A stretch of DNA of 64,000 nucleotides from JADLHS01 sp020848635 (GCA_037044975.1 JBAOIL010000038.1:1-64000); one strand, 5' to 3'. Shown: positions 27,559 through 38,290, counted from the first letter of the stretch. Made by a program: numbers and translations. The notes: generated by a model from the sequence alone, not told the origin.

Positions 27559-27928
27559 ATGAGCAGCAAAATTGTTTGTAGGAAATCTTTCCTTCAACAC
27601 CACGGAAAATGACCTGCAGGACGCCTTCGCGGCGCACGGCACCGTGGTGGAAACCAACCTGATGATGGATCGCGTGAGCGGTCGTCCGCGCGGGTTCGGG
27701 TTCGTCACCATGAGTTCCCCCGAAGAGGCGCAGAAAGCCATTGACGCCCTGAACGGCAAGGAAATTGACGGTCGCGCCCTGACCGTGAACATCGCCCGCC
27801 CGCGCGAAGAACGTCCCGGCGGTGGCGGCGGCGGTCGTCGTGAATTCGGCGGTGGCGGCGGTGGTGGCGGTCGTCGTGACTACGGCGGCGGCAGCGGTGG
27901 TGGCGGCGGCGGTCGTGGTCGCTACTAA
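27559..27928 (+). CDS. Single-RRM RNA-binding protein with glycine-rich tail, +1 frameshift at the start
   Basis: One RNA recognition motif has RNP2 FVGNLSFN and RNP1 RGFGFVTM, followed by a Gly/Arg tail of about 35 residues (GGGGGGRREFGGGGG, DYGGGSGGGGG). It is a typical bacterial glycine-rich RRM protein of the kind found in cyanobacteria and Verrucomicrobiota. The ATG at 27559 gives MSSK, but then the frame needs one base removed from the AAAA at 27568-27571 to read MSSKLFVGNLSFN. That fits the family exactly, so an overcalled homopolymer is likely. The protein probably acts as an RNA chaperone in the cytoplasm. infA follows on the same strand 67 bases later. Confidence 0.88.
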
Positions 27929-27995
27929 ACTGAACCAAGTTTCAGCGGCGGGGTTCGGCTCAAACCCGGATCCCGCCGTTTTTGTCAGCGAGTTT

Positions 27996-28211
27996 ATGAA
28001 AGAGGAACCGATCGAAGTGGAAGGACGCGTCCACACGGTTCTGCCTGGTACGATGTTCCGGGTGGAACTGGACAACAAGCATCTGGTGCTGGCGACGATT
28101 TGCGGGAAAATGCGCAAACGTTTCGTGCGCCTCACCACGGGGGACCGCGTGAAGATGGAGATGTCGCCCTATGACTTGAACAAGGCGCGCATCACCTGGC
28201 GGCTTAAATAG
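27996..28211 (+). CDS. infA: Translation initiation factor IF-1
   Basis: 71 residues forming one S1-like OB fold: EPIEVEGRVHTVLPGTMFRVEL, VLATICGKMRKRFVRL, TGDRVKMEMSPYDLNKARIT. It binds the 30S A site during initiation. The usual HISGKMR is ATICGKMR here, and the C-terminus is TWRLK rather than the more common TYR, so it may be one of two paralogues. The ATG at 27996 gives the family-typical N-terminus. A terminator-like hairpin follows. Confidence 0.93.
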   Translation: MKEEPIEVEGRVHTVLPGTMFRVELDNKHLVLATICGKMRKRFVRLTTGDRVKMEMSPYDLNKARITWRLK

Positions 28212-28245
28212 CCGCGGGCGGTTTCGCCCCGTATTGAAGCGAAAT

Positions 28246-28280
28246 GGCGGGAAGTGGTTTTCACTTGCCGCCTTTCTTGT
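28246..28280 (+). terminator. Terminator-like hairpin after infA
   Basis: Stem GGCGGGAAGTG (28246-28256) pairs with CACTTGCCGCC (28262-28272) with one mismatch across a 5-base loop, followed by TTTCTTG. The remaining ~300 bases to the next gene hold no convincing ORF. Confidence 0.65.
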
Positions 28281-28581
28281 TTCAACTGGCCAACGGGGAC
28301 CAGGTAAGGATCTGTCCGGGGCGACGGCAACCCCATCGCCAGAATTACCGTCCGTCTGCGACCGGAGGTTGAACTTCCACAAAGCGGCTCAAGATTCACA
28401 AAACTTCGGGCAGAATGGCACTTTAGCACCTTCCCCGACTCAACTTCCGGGTAGATCATTCTTGCGTCGGACAAAGTCAGTTTGCTTCGAGTTCTTTGGG
28501 GTTCAGCCAGCGTCAGGACTACTGAAAATCTTCTCGAATCTTCTCCGGGAGTATTTCTCGTCCACCTCCGTCCAACCTAGC

Positions 28582-30972
28582 ATGAAACGGATTATCGCTT
28601 TCTCGGCTTGGTTGGTTCTGCTCGGCGTGCTGGCCCCTCCTCAGTGCCACGCGGATGGGCTGATCATCGTCAGTGAGGCGCATTGGCTGCCCGGCCCGCG
28701 CCCGCCGCATCCGATTCCGCCCCCTTGGCCGCCCCGCCCGCTGCCGCCCGCGTCCCGGCCTTACGCGCCGCTGGAAATCGTCTATCACCATGTCAACGTC
28801 AAGATTGACGGCCAGATCGCCACCACCTCGGTTGATCAGGAGTTTTTCAATCCCAATCCGCAGCAGTTGGAAGGCACGTATCTTTTTCCCATCCCCAAAG
28901 GCGCGCAGATTGACAAGTTCACCATGGACATCAGCGGCAAAATGGTCGAGGCCGAGTTGCTGCCTGCTGCGAAGGCGCGCGCGATTTACGAAGATATCGT
29001 GCGGAAACTCAAAGACCCCGCGTTGCTTGAATACGCCGACCGCGATGTGTTCAAGGTGCGCATCTTTCCCATCGAGCCGAACAGTGAGAAGCGCATCAAG
29101 CTTTCCTACACGCAGGTGCTCAAGGCGGATGCCGGGCTGGTGAGCTACGTATATCCGATGAACACGGAAAAATTTTCCGCCAAGCCGATCAAGAACGTGA
29201 GTCTCAAGGTTGAATTGCAAAACGACCGGCCACTCAAGTCCATCTATTCCCCCAGTCACGCGGTCGAAATCAAACGCCACGGAGCGACCCGCGCCACCGT
29301 TGGCTTTGAGGCTAATGACGTGCAGCCGGACACGGACTTCACGCTCTACTTCGCGCCGGAAAAAGACGAACTGGGTGTCAATCTCCTCACGCACAAAACC
29401 AGTGGCGACGACGGCTATTTCATGCTGCTCGTCTCGCCCGGCGTGGCTGCGAAGGACAAAAAGCTCCTGCCCAAGGACGTGGCATTCGTCCTCGACACGT
29501 CCGGCTCCATGGCCGGCAAGAAGTTGGAGCAGGCGAAGAAAGCGCTCTCATTCTGTGTTGAGAATCTCAATGAGGGCGACCGGTTCGAGATCATCCGCTT
29601 CTCGACGGAGGTGGAGCCGTTGTTCGATAAACTCGTCGAAGCGAATGCCCGTAATCGTGATCAGGCGGAGGATTTCATCAAAGGTCTCAAACCCATCGGC
29701 GGCACGGCAATCGACGATGCGCTGAAGCAGGCCCTCTCCCTCCGTAGCAACCGAGGTGAGGAAGCGCTGCCTGAAGGCGGAAGGCGCAAGGCCGGTGACC
29801 GGCCGTTTGTCATCATTTTCCTTACCGACGGTCGCCCCACTATCGGCACGTCGGACGAGGAACAGATCGTCAAGAATGTCACGCGCCTGAACGAAAACCG
29901 GACGCGGATCTTCTGCTTCGGCATCGGCACCGATGTGAACACGCATCTGCTCGACAAGATCACTGAGCACACGCGCGCCTTCAGCCAATACGTGTTGCCG
30001 GAGGAAGACCTGGAAGTAAAGGTCTCCACGTTCTTCGCCAAGATCAAGGACCCGGTGCTGGCAAACCCGACGCTCAAATTTACCGGTGACGTGCGGGTGA
30101 CGAAGCTTTATCCCGCACCCTTGCCGGATTTGTTCCGTGGCGACCAGCTCGTGTTGGTGGGCCGCTACTCAGGCCGGGGCGACTCCGCCATCATCCTGGA
30201 AGGCACGGTCAACGGCGCGCCGCGCAAGTTTACCTATGAGGTAAACTTCCCGCGGGCAGCCGACGATCAGGAATTTATCCCGCGCCTCTGGGCCACGCGG
30301 CGCGTGGGTTATTTGCTGGATGAAATCCGGCTGCACGGCGAGAACGGCGAACTGCGCGATGAAGTGACCGACCTGGCGCGCAAATACGGCATCGTTACTC
30401 CCTACACGGCCTACCTCATCGTCGAGGATGAATCGCGCCGCAACGTGCCGCTGGCGATGCAATCGTTGCCGCAGCTCTCCGCGGATTCCCTGGCCCGCAA
30501 AGACGCGGCGGCGAACTGGGACTCGTTCAAGCGGGAAAGAGACGGCGGCAAGGCGGTCTCCGGCGCCCGCTACGGATATGAGCTAAAGAACGCCGCGGCG
30601 CCGGCCGTGGTCGCGGAATCCGCCAGCGTCGAAGCCAATCGCGCGCTCGGCATCGACGGGTCGTTTGCCCGCGGCAGCGTTCCGGCGGTCACGGCGACCC
30701 CCGCACCCGATTCCAAAGTCCGTCTGGTGCAACTCTCGCAGCAGGGCCAGTTCATCGCCGGGAAAAACTTTTATCAGAACGACCGGCAATGGGTGGACGA
30801 AGCGGCGCAGAAACTCAAAAACGCCAAACGCCAGCGCATCGAATTCAACTCCAAGGAATATTTCGCCTTCGCCGCGAAGGAGTCGCGCGCCTTGCCCTGG
30901 CTGGCGCTCGGTCAGAACGTTCAATTCGTTTTGGATGACATGCTTTACGAGATTTACGATACCAATAATTAA
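28582..30972 (+). CDS. Secreted VIT and von Willebrand A domain protein
   Basis: 796 residues with a signal peptide (MKRIIAFSAWLVLLGVLAPP, then CHADG) and a proline-rich linker. A vault/inter-alpha-trypsin (VIT) domain follows (APLEIVYHHVNVKIDGQIA, EGTYLFPIPKGAQI, DRDVFKVRIFPIEPNSEKRI). A vWA domain then has the MIDAS motif FVLDTSGSMAGKK near residue 310 and IIFLTDGRPTIGTSDE. The C-terminal region resembles that of marine-type VIT/vWA proteins (TRRVGYLLDEIRLHGENGEL). An earlier in-frame start at 28234 is rejected because it would bury the signal peptide. It is likely a periplasmic or surface adhesion or scaffold protein. It is followed 21 bases later by a second vWA protein. Confidence 0.88.
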   Translation: MKRIIAFSAWLVLLGVLAPPQCHADGLIIVSEAHWLPGPRPPHPIPPPWPPRPLPPASRPYAPLEIVYHHVNVKIDGQIATTSVDQEFFNPNPQQLEGTYLFPIPKGAQIDKFTMDISGKMVEAELLPAAKARAIYEDIVRKLKDPALLEYADRDVFKVRIFPIEPNSEKRIKLSYTQVLKADAGLVSYVYPMNTEKFSAKPIKNVSLKVELQNDRPLKSIYSPSHAVEIKRHGATRATVGFEANDVQPDTDFTLYFAPEKDELGVNLLTHKTSGDDGYFMLLVSPGVAAKDKKLLPKDVAFVLDTSGSMAGKKLEQAKKALSFCVENLNEGDRFEIIRFSTEVEPLFDKLVEANARNRDQAEDFIKGLKPIGGTAIDDALKQALSLRSNRGEEALPEGGRRKAGDRPFVIIFLTDGRPTIGTSDEEQIVKNVTRLNENRTRIFCFGIGTDVNTHLLDKITEHTRAFSQYVLPEEDLEVKVSTFFAKIKDPVLANPTLKFTGDVRVTKLYPAPLPDLFRGDQLVLVGRYSGRGDSAIILEGTVNGAPRKFTYEVNFPRAADDQEFIPRLWATRRVGYLLDEIRLHGENGELRDEVTDLARKYGIVTPYTAYLIVEDESRRNVPLAMQSLPQLSADSLARKDAAANWDSFKRERDGGKAVSGARYGYELKNAAAPAVVAESASVEANRALGIDGSFARGSVPAVTATPAPDSKVRLVQLSQQGQFIAGKNFYQNDRQWVDEAAQKLKNAKRQRIEFNSKEYFAFAAKESRALPWLALGQNVQFVLDDMLYEIYDTNN

Positions 30973-30993
30973 TAACCTCAACCAAGTCCGCGC

Positions 30994-32151
30994 ATGAAAA
31001 CTAGAACATCATTCGTCACATTGTTCGCCGCCCTCGCCGCCAGCGCCCTGGTAAACCTCGCCCTGGCGAAGGTGCCAGTCACGTCAGCCTCCGCGAAAGA
31101 GGTTAAGAAACCGCTGGTCCAATTCGCCATTCTGCTCGACACCAGCGGCAGCATGCAGGGCTTGATCGAACAGGCCAAAAGCCAGCTTTGGAAGATTTGC
31201 AATGAATTCATCAAAGCTCGGCAGGATGGCGTCGCGCCGGAAGTGCAGGTGGCGCTTTACGAGTACGGCAAGAGCAGCCTGAAAGCCGAGACCGGATGGA
31301 TCCGCCAGATCCAGCCGCTGACCCAGGATCTTGATAAAATCTCCGAAGAGCTGTTCGCGTTGCGGACGAACGGGGGTGAAGAGTATTGCGGCTGGGTCAT
31401 CAAATGCGCGGTGGAGGAGCTCGCGTGGAATCCGGCGGCTGACGTTTACAAGGCGATCTTCATTGCCGGCAACGAGCCGTTCACTCAGGGGAAGGTGAAT
31501 TATGCCGAGTCCTGCAAGGCCGCCATCACGAAAGGCATCATCGTGAACACGATTCATTGTGGGAGCCAAGCCGACGGCGTGAATACCAAATGGAAAGATG
31601 GGGCCGACCTGGCCGACGGAAAATATCTGGTCATTGATCAGAACCGCGCAGTGGTAAGCATCGCAACACCGCTGGACAAGGAAATCGCGACCCTTGGCGT
31701 GGAACTAAACAAAACCTACTTGGCGTACGGTGTCGCCGGCAAGGTCAGCGCGTCCCGGCAGGTTGCGCAGGACGCCAACGTCGCGGCGCTTGCTCCCGCC
31801 TCCGGCGCGGTGGTGCAGCGCTCTGTCGCCAAGGCTTCGGCGAACTACCAGAACTCAGCGTGGGATCTGGTGGATGCCGCCAAGGACAAGAATTTCCAAA
31901 TTGCCAAACTGAAAACCGAGGACCTGCCGGCCGCGATGCAAAAGATGGACTCCGCCGAGCGGAAGGCTTTCGTCGAAAAGAATTCCCAGGAACGCGCCGA
32001 GTTGCAGGCGAAGATCAATCAGTTGAATCGCGAACGGGAGAAATATGTCGCGCAGCGCATGAAGGAAGTGGCGGGCACGAACACGCTCGATGCTGCGGTG
32101 ATTTCCGCCGTCCGGGAGCAGAGCGCAAAGCGGAATTTCAAATTTGAGTGA
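30994..32151 (+). CDS. Secreted von Willebrand A domain protein
   Basis: 385 residues with signal peptide MKTRTSFVTLFAALAASALVN. The vWA domain carries MIDAS residues in FAILLDTSGSMQGLI, then KSSLKAETGWIRQIQPLT and NGGEEYCGWVIK. The C-terminal 100 residues are helical and charged (AAMQKMDSAERKAFVEKN, QAKINQLNREREKYVAQR), probably a coiled coil. It is cotranscribed with the VIT/vWA gene upstream, so the two likely function together at the envelope. No MoxR ATPase, which often partners vWA proteins, is seen nearby. Confidence 0.87.
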   Translation: MKTRTSFVTLFAALAASALVNLALAKVPVTSASAKEVKKPLVQFAILLDTSGSMQGLIEQAKSQLWKICNEFIKARQDGVAPEVQVALYEYGKSSLKAETGWIRQIQPLTQDLDKISEELFALRTNGGEEYCGWVIKCAVEELAWNPAADVYKAIFIAGNEPFTQGKVNYAESCKAAITKGIIVNTIHCGSQADGVNTKWKDGADLADGKYLVIDQNRAVVSIATPLDKEIATLGVELNKTYLAYGVAGKVSASRQVAQDANVAALAPASGAVVQRSVAKASANYQNSAWDLVDAAKDKNFQIAKLKTEDLPAAMQKMDSAERKAFVEKNSQERAELQAKINQLNREREKYVAQRMKEVAGTNTLDAAVISAVREQSAKRNFKFE

Positions 32152-32157
32152 GACGGT

Positions 32158-32445
32158 TCACGGTTTGGTTGCCGGTGGTTGGAGGTGCACAATGGTTGCG
32201 CCCCAGCCACCGAAATGTTCGTTGGCCAGACTGAATTCTGCCACCTCGGGATGGCGTTCCAGAATTTTGTGAACCGTCTGACGCAACTGCCCGCGCCCTT
32301 TACCATGAATGATGCGCACGCGCAGAATATCGTGCGCCCGACATTCCGCCAGATAGTCGAGCACCAATTCCTTCACCTCGCGCGGCTGAAACGAGTGCAG
32401 ATTCAAGACGCCATCAATCGGCAATTGCATCGGTCCGTCGTCCAT
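32158..32445 (-). CDS. Smr domain protein
   Basis: 95 residues, essentially one Smr (MutS2 C-terminal-like) domain: LNLHSFQPREVKELVLDYL, the core VRIIHGKGRGQLRQTVHKIL with the conserved HGKG, and a closing GGWGATIVHL. Stand-alone Smr proteins are often nucleases or RNA-binding, but the typical LDLHG is LNLHS here. The start at 32445 is chosen because an upstream extension would translate a REP-like element. It is convergent with the vWA gene, only six bases apart. Confidence 0.85.
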   Translation of the reverse strand: MDDGPMQLPIDGVLNLHSFQPREVKELVLDYLAECRAHDILRVRIIHGKGRGQLRQTVHKILERHPEVAEFSLANEHFGGWGATIVHLQPPATKP

Positions 32446-32496
32446 GGCGCGATTTAACCACGATCGGACACAGACGGATATGGATTTCCCAACTCG

Positions 32497-32573
32497 GTAG
32501 CCGCCGACGTGAGGAGGCGGATTCGATCGGCGACGAAGGCCTGAATTATCCGCTGCCTCACGTCGGAGACAAC
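32497..32573. repeat. REP-like inverted repeat upstream of smr
   Basis: The left arm at 32497-32521 is identical over 25 bases to the arm inside ygfZ (GTAGCCGCCGACGTGAGGAG...). The right arm at 32549-32573 is its complement with a few mismatches. It lies between the divergent smr and GNAT genes, where it could affect either promoter. Confidence 0.8.
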
Positions 32574-32617
32574 CAACAGGCTGGTTTTCCCGGGTGGCCT
32601 GACTATTCTTTTGGCCG

Positions 32618-33068
32618 ATGAAAATTCGCAAGGCCCGCCTGACCGATGCCGCCGTCATCGCCGACTTCAACTCCCGCCTTGCCTGGGAAACAGAAGCGTT
32701 GCGGCTCAACTCTGCCGATCGTTAGCCGGGGCGTGCGCGCTTTGCTGAAGGATGCAACGAAAGGAATATACTTCGTGGCCGAAGCAGATGGGGCTGTCAT
32801 CGGTCAGCTGCTTATAACCTACGAGTGGAGCGATTGGCGCAATGGCTACTTCTGGTGGATCCAAAGCGTTTATGTCGCGGCCAAGTTCCGCTCGGAAGGC
32901 GTGTTCCGCACGCTGTTTGGCCATGTCCAAAAGCTGGCAAAGTCGCGGCGCAACGTGTGCGGCCTGCGGCTTTACGTCGAAAAAAACAATCGCCGGGCCC
33001 GGCAGGCTTACGACCGGCTTGGCATGAAGCACACGCACTACGAGATTTACGAAACGAACTTCCGCTGA
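32618..33068 (+). pseudogene. GNAT family acetyltransferase, single-base frameshift
   Basis: The start MKIRKARLTDAAVIADFNSR and WETEALRL is the N-terminus of a GNAT acetyltransferase, but that frame stops at a TAG at about 32723. One frame later the protein continues VRALLKDATKGIYFVAEADG, VIGQLLITYEWSDWRNG, and the acetyl-CoA-binding stretch VAAKFRSEGVFRTLFGHV. It ends with LRLYVEKNNRRARQAYDRLG. Removing one base between 32706 and 32716 gives a 149-residue protein. Substrate unknown. The intact flanks and single-base break suggest sequencing error. Confidence 0.8.
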
Positions 33069-33113
33069 AACTCCACCCTTGCCTCGCACCCCGCCCGCAC
33101 CAAACTCCAACCT

Positions 33114-34429
<1,316 letters not shown>

Positions 34430-34774
34430 TTGATGTCGCAGTCACACTGCCGTCGTCCTCGCATTCAGGCGAGTTGCCCGGGCTCGCGACCGACCCGCCG
34501 CCAGCACAAGATGCCGTTCTGCGTGATTGCGACTGAACCGATTGGCACCGCGAAGTGGTTCCTGCGCTGCCATTCAAAAATGACTTCCAGCAATCCCCGA
34601 CTTCTAACAGCGCCGCAGCAGTCGGAAGGAGCGGATGTTCTTCGAGAATGTCTTTCTACAAACAACCGCTCGCCGGCTCGACTGTGGTGAATCTACAGCA
34701 TCGTACGCCCGTCTGTCGGAGTTGAGCATAGGGTTCCCGCTTTGCTTCTCCCGGCAACGAAGTAAGCTTGGGGC
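34430..34774. other. Intergenic stretch between cinA and the DUF4230 gene
   Basis: This 345-base interval holds an 86-codon plus-strand open frame (34430-34690), but it has no good start context, a composition like non-coding DNA and no recognisable motif. I do not call it a gene. No promoter or structured RNA stands out. Confidence 0.4.
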
Positions 34775-35353
34775 ATGCAAAAGATGCGGATGATTCTCGG
34801 GCTGGCGGCGCTGGGGATTCTGTTTGTCCTTGGCCTGTGGCTGGGGTGGGTCGGGCGGCGGTGGGGGCCCGGGGGCGGGCCGGCGGCGTATAACACGACC
34901 ACGGTGTTGCGCCAGGTGCAGACGTTGTCGCAACTGGTCACGGTGAAGTATGTGCTGGAGAAAGTGGTGGTGATGGAGGACGTGAAGTGGTTTGGGGAGA
35001 GCCGGGTGTTGCTGGTGGCCAGCGGCGTGGTCAAGGCGGGGGTGGATTTGAGCCGGTTGCAACCGGCGGACGTTTGGGTGCGGGACAAGGAGGTGGTGCT
35101 TCGGCTGCCGGCGGCGCAGATCACGGATGCGTATTTGAACGACCGGCAGACGCGGGTGGTGGAGCGGACGACGGGGTTGCTGCGCACGTTTGACAAGGAT
35201 TTGGAACAGACGGCGCGGCAGTTGGCGGTGGACGATCTGCGGCGCGGGGCGCGGAGCGCGGGGATCTTGAAGGATGCGGACGACCGGGCGCGGGCGCAGG
35301 TGCGGAATTTATTCGAGCAGATGGGATTAACCGTGGCGTTCGGCGACCGGTGA
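34775..35353 (+). CDS. DUF4230 membrane-anchored protein
   Basis: 192 residues with one N-terminal membrane segment (MILGLAALGILFVLGLWLGW), a glycine-rich turn, then a DUF4230 core: VLRQVQTLSQLVTVKYVLEK, LLVASGVVKAGVDLSRL, VRDKEVVLRLPAAQITDAYL, and a C-terminal helix FEQMGLTVAF. The family has no known function and is thought to be periplasmic with an N-terminal anchor. Codons here are unusually G-ending compared with neighbours. There is no operon partner on the same strand nearby. Confidence 0.82.
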   Translation: MQKMRMILGLAALGILFVLGLWLGWVGRRWGPGGGPAAYNTTTVLRQVQTLSQLVTVKYVLEKVVVMEDVKWFGESRVLLVASGVVKAGVDLSRLQPADVWVRDKEVVLRLPAAQITDAYLNDRQTRVVERTTGLLRTFDKDLEQTARQLAVDDLRRGARSAGILKDADDRARAQVRNLFEQMGLTVAFGDR

Positions 35354-35426
35354 AAACGCCAGCGGTGGACAGGACAGTGCCTTGAATTAAGTCAACGACC
35401 GGCGTTTTGAAAACGGACGGAATGTG

Positions 35427-35681
35427 TCAGCAAATCCCCACGGGTTGGCCGGGGCGATTGGCTTTGACGTGATTGATCTTGATGGGCAACGGACCGTTGG
35501 CGAACGCCTTTGCATCCGTCGTAATGGTGACACGGTGTTTGGGGAGTTCTGCGGGAGCGGGCTGAGCGCGCAACTGCATCAGATAAAGCACTGGCGGGCG
35601 CGGGGCGGGCCGGCGGTTGGTGATCTGAGCATGTCCTCTAATCTCCTGAAGCAGTTTGAGCACTTTAATCTTGGTAGCCAT
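35427..35681 (-). CDS. Small conserved-looking protein of unknown function
   Basis: 84 residues starting MATKIKVLKLLQEIRGHAQI, then NRRPAPRPPVLYLMQLRAQ, and ending KINHVKANRPGQP. An AAGGAAG Shine-Dalgarno sits seven bases before the ATG, supporting real translation. No domain is recognised. I have an impression of similar short proteins occurring in many copies in Verrucomicrobiota, often in variable regions, but cannot confirm this here. It is divergent from lptD. Confidence 0.5.
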   Translation of the reverse strand: MATKIKVLKLLQEIRGHAQITNRRPAPRPPVLYLMQLRAQPAPAELPKHRVTITTDAKAFANGPLPIKINHVKANRPGQPVGIC

Positions 35682-35889
35682 GTTGTCTTCCTTGCGGGCG
35701 GGATGTTGCAGTTCATGTGCCAGCGCGTCGTCGGTACATCGCGATGACCCGGTTCTTCCCGTTCAAAGCAGAGGTGGTCAAGGGACCGGAAAGAAACGGG
35801 TGCGGGCGCGAAATGGGGGGGCATAAAATCGGACACCGGCAAATCCCGCTTGGCAGTGCAATTTCGTTCTGGTTAGCTGGCGGGGCCGA

Positions 35890-38154
35890 ATGAAAAAACT
35901 CCTTGCCGCCCTGCTCGCCGTCGCGGCCATTGCCTTCGCCGGGTCTGTTTTCGCCCAGGTGAAGCCCGAACTGGAGTTGGAGATTCGGACGCTTTCCAAT
36001 TCCGGCGACGGTCAAATCGAATACGATTCAGCCAAGGGCACCTTCGTTTACACCAACGGTCTCATGCTCAAATACGGGGACGCGGTGCTCACGGCGGATG
36101 CGGTGCGAGGGAATACCATCACGGGCGAAATCTTCGCCGTCGGTCACGTTCATATCCTGCGGGATGACCTGGCGTGGACGGGGGACAGCGTCCAATACAA
36201 TTATAAGACGCGGCAGATGCTGGCCGAACAATTTCGAACTGGTTACCCGCCCGCGTCCGTGTTCGCGGCCGGCGAGAACCTCGGGGCGGAGAATCTAGGC
36301 CGCGATCCCACCAATCGCGTCGCCACCGGGCAGAATACCCTGACCAACGGAATCTACACGGCGCGGAACGCGTTCATCACCACCGACGACATCGCCAACC
36401 CGGCGGAAAAGATTCGGGCGAGTTCCATCAAGATCATTCCCGGTAAGTCCATTGAGGCTCGCAACGCCGTTTTGTACCTGGGCAACGTGCCCGTTTTCTA
36501 TTTTCCGTATTACAAGCAGCCGCTGGATGGAAACATGAACCATTTCAATTTTGTTCCCGGCTATCGAACCAGTTACGGAGAGTTCCTCCTGAGCAGCTAT
36601 ACCTGGCAGTTGAACGACGCGGTGGACGGAGTGCTTCGGGCGGACTACCGGACATCACGGGGGGCCGCAGGCGGAGCCGACCTAAATCTGCACCTGGGCC
36701 AATGGGGCGAAGCCGCCCTGAAGTATTACTACCTCCATGACAAGGATCCCAATTACGACAATCCCGCCGTTGTCCCGCCGGCCAACCGCCAGCTCTTTGG
36801 ACTCGGATACAATGCAACGCCGTACACCAATCTGAACTTCAACGCCCAGGTCAATTACCTGAGCGATTCCCTGATCCTGCACGATTTCTTCCAGGGCGCT
36901 TATCGGCAAAACCCGCAACCCAGCACCTTTCTCGAGATTAACAGACTCTTTGACAATTTCAGCGTGGACGTGCTCACCGTCGTGCAGATCAACGACTTCT
37001 TTGAAACTGTCGAGCGCCTCCCCGATGTCCAGCTCACCGGCTTCCGGCAACAGGTGTTTGACACGCCGCTCTATTACGAGAGCAAAAGCTCGATCGGGTA
37101 TTACAACCGCGAATTCGCCGTTACGAACGGGGTGCCGACTGGCCTCGACTACGCCGCGGGACGCTTTGACACCTATCATCAAGTCACCCTGCCGCAGACT
37201 TTCTTCGGCTGGCTCAATGTCATCCCGCGGGTCGGTGGGCGGTGGTCCTACTATGGTGAGGAGACCGGCCCGGGCGGCACCAACGATGCGACGCCGCGCG
37301 CGGTGTTCAATACTGGCGCGGAAGCCACGTTCAAGGTGTCCCGCCTATGGGCAAGCGCGACGAATGGCTGGTTGGCGCTCGATGGCTTGCGCCACATCGC
37401 CGAGCCGTCGCTCAATTATGTTTATGTACCCTCGCCCAGCGTCGGGCCGGCCGAGCTGCCCCAGTTCGACTATGTCCAACCCAGCCTGCGACCGTTGCCG
37501 ATCGAATTTCCGGACTACAACTCGATTGACTCCATTGACAGCCAAAACGTCATCCGCATGGGGCTCCGCAACCGCCTGCAAACCAAACGCGCCGGCCAGC
37601 TCGAGAATTTTCTGTTTTGGGATGTTTACACCGACTGGCGGCTGACCCCGGACGCCGATCAGTCCGCGTTCGCCGATCTATATTCCGATGTGGTATTTCG
37701 GCCGCGCACCTGGTTCACGTTTGAATCCGAAGTGCGTTATGACGTCAGTCTTGGCCTGCTCGCCGTGGCACAGCACACGCTGACCCTGCGGCCCAACGAA
37801 ATCTGGAGCTGGAGCCTCAGTCACTGGTATTTGAACAATGAGGTGAGCGCCGTTCTGACGCCGGGTCAGACGGGTAACAGTTTGTTGATCAGCACGCTTT
37901 ACTACAAACTGAACGAGAACTGGGGAATACGGGCCACTCATCAGTACGAACTCCGTGAGGGAATCATGCAGGCGCAGAGTTACGCGATCTACCGTGACCT
38001 GCGCAGTTGGACGGCGGCGCTGGCCTTGCGACTGCAAAACAACCAAGGCAGTCCGAACGACGTTACGGTCGCCTTTACCTTCTCGCTCAAGGCCGCACCG
38101 AAAACGGGCGTGGGCGGCGATACCGTGCATTCGGCCGGATTGCTGGGTTACTGA
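35890..38154 (+). CDS. lptD: LPS assembly outer-membrane protein, LptD-like
   Basis: 754 residues with signal peptide KKLLAALLAVAAIAFAGSVF. The N-terminal part is an OstA/LptA-like beta-jellyroll (FVYTNGLMLKYGDAVLTADA, GEIFAVGHVHILRDDLAWTG). A LptD motif NVPVFYFPYYKQP then introduces the C-terminal 26-strand barrel: FNFVPGYRTSYGEFLLSSY, YYLHDKDPNYDN, HQYELREGIMQAQSYAIYRD. The final Tyr of GLLGY fits an outer-membrane barrel end. It inserts LPS into the outer membrane, evidence that the organism is a diderm. No lptA, lptB or lptE is visible next to it. Confidence 0.85.
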   Translation: MKKLLAALLAVAAIAFAGSVFAQVKPELELEIRTLSNSGDGQIEYDSAKGTFVYTNGLMLKYGDAVLTADAVRGNTITGEIFAVGHVHILRDDLAWTGDSVQYNYKTRQMLAEQFRTGYPPASVFAAGENLGAENLGRDPTNRVATGQNTLTNGIYTARNAFITTDDIANPAEKIRASSIKIIPGKSIEARNAVLYLGNVPVFYFPYYKQPLDGNMNHFNFVPGYRTSYGEFLLSSYTWQLNDAVDGVLRADYRTSRGAAGGADLNLHLGQWGEAALKYYYLHDKDPNYDNPAVVPPANRQLFGLGYNATPYTNLNFNAQVNYLSDSLILHDFFQGAYRQNPQPSTFLEINRLFDNFSVDVLTVVQINDFFETVERLPDVQLTGFRQQVFDTPLYYESKSSIGYYNREFAVTNGVPTGLDYAAGRFDTYHQVTLPQTFFGWLNVIPRVGGRWSYYGEETGPGGTNDATPRAVFNTGAEATFKVSRLWASATNGWLALDGLRHIAEPSLNYVYVPSPSVGPAELPQFDYVQPSLRPLPIEFPDYNSIDSIDSQNVIRMGLRNRLQTKRAGQLENFLFWDVYTDWRLTPDADQSAFADLYSDVVFRPRTWFTFESEVRYDVSLGLLAVAQHTLTLRPNEIWSWSLSHWYLNNEVSAVLTPGQTGNSLLISTLYYKLNENWGIRATHQYELREGIMQAQSYAIYRDLRSWTAALALRLQNNQGSPNDVTVAFTFSLKAAPKTGVGGDTVHSAGLLGY

Positions 38155-38290
38155 CCGCCCGGCGAGCAAGCGGGTTGCCTCGCCGGGTTCGCCCGGATTT
38201 CGTGGCGCCGAGCGCCAAGGAGCGCGAAAGTTGCCTTGCGCGGGCATCATCCTGACGTCAAATTGGCAACCAGCGACACTCGATCAACTC

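Noticed and set aside
28234..28581. Upstream extension of the VIT/vWA protein
   Set aside because: It would place a clear signal peptide 116 residues inside the protein; the ATG at 28582 is the natural start.
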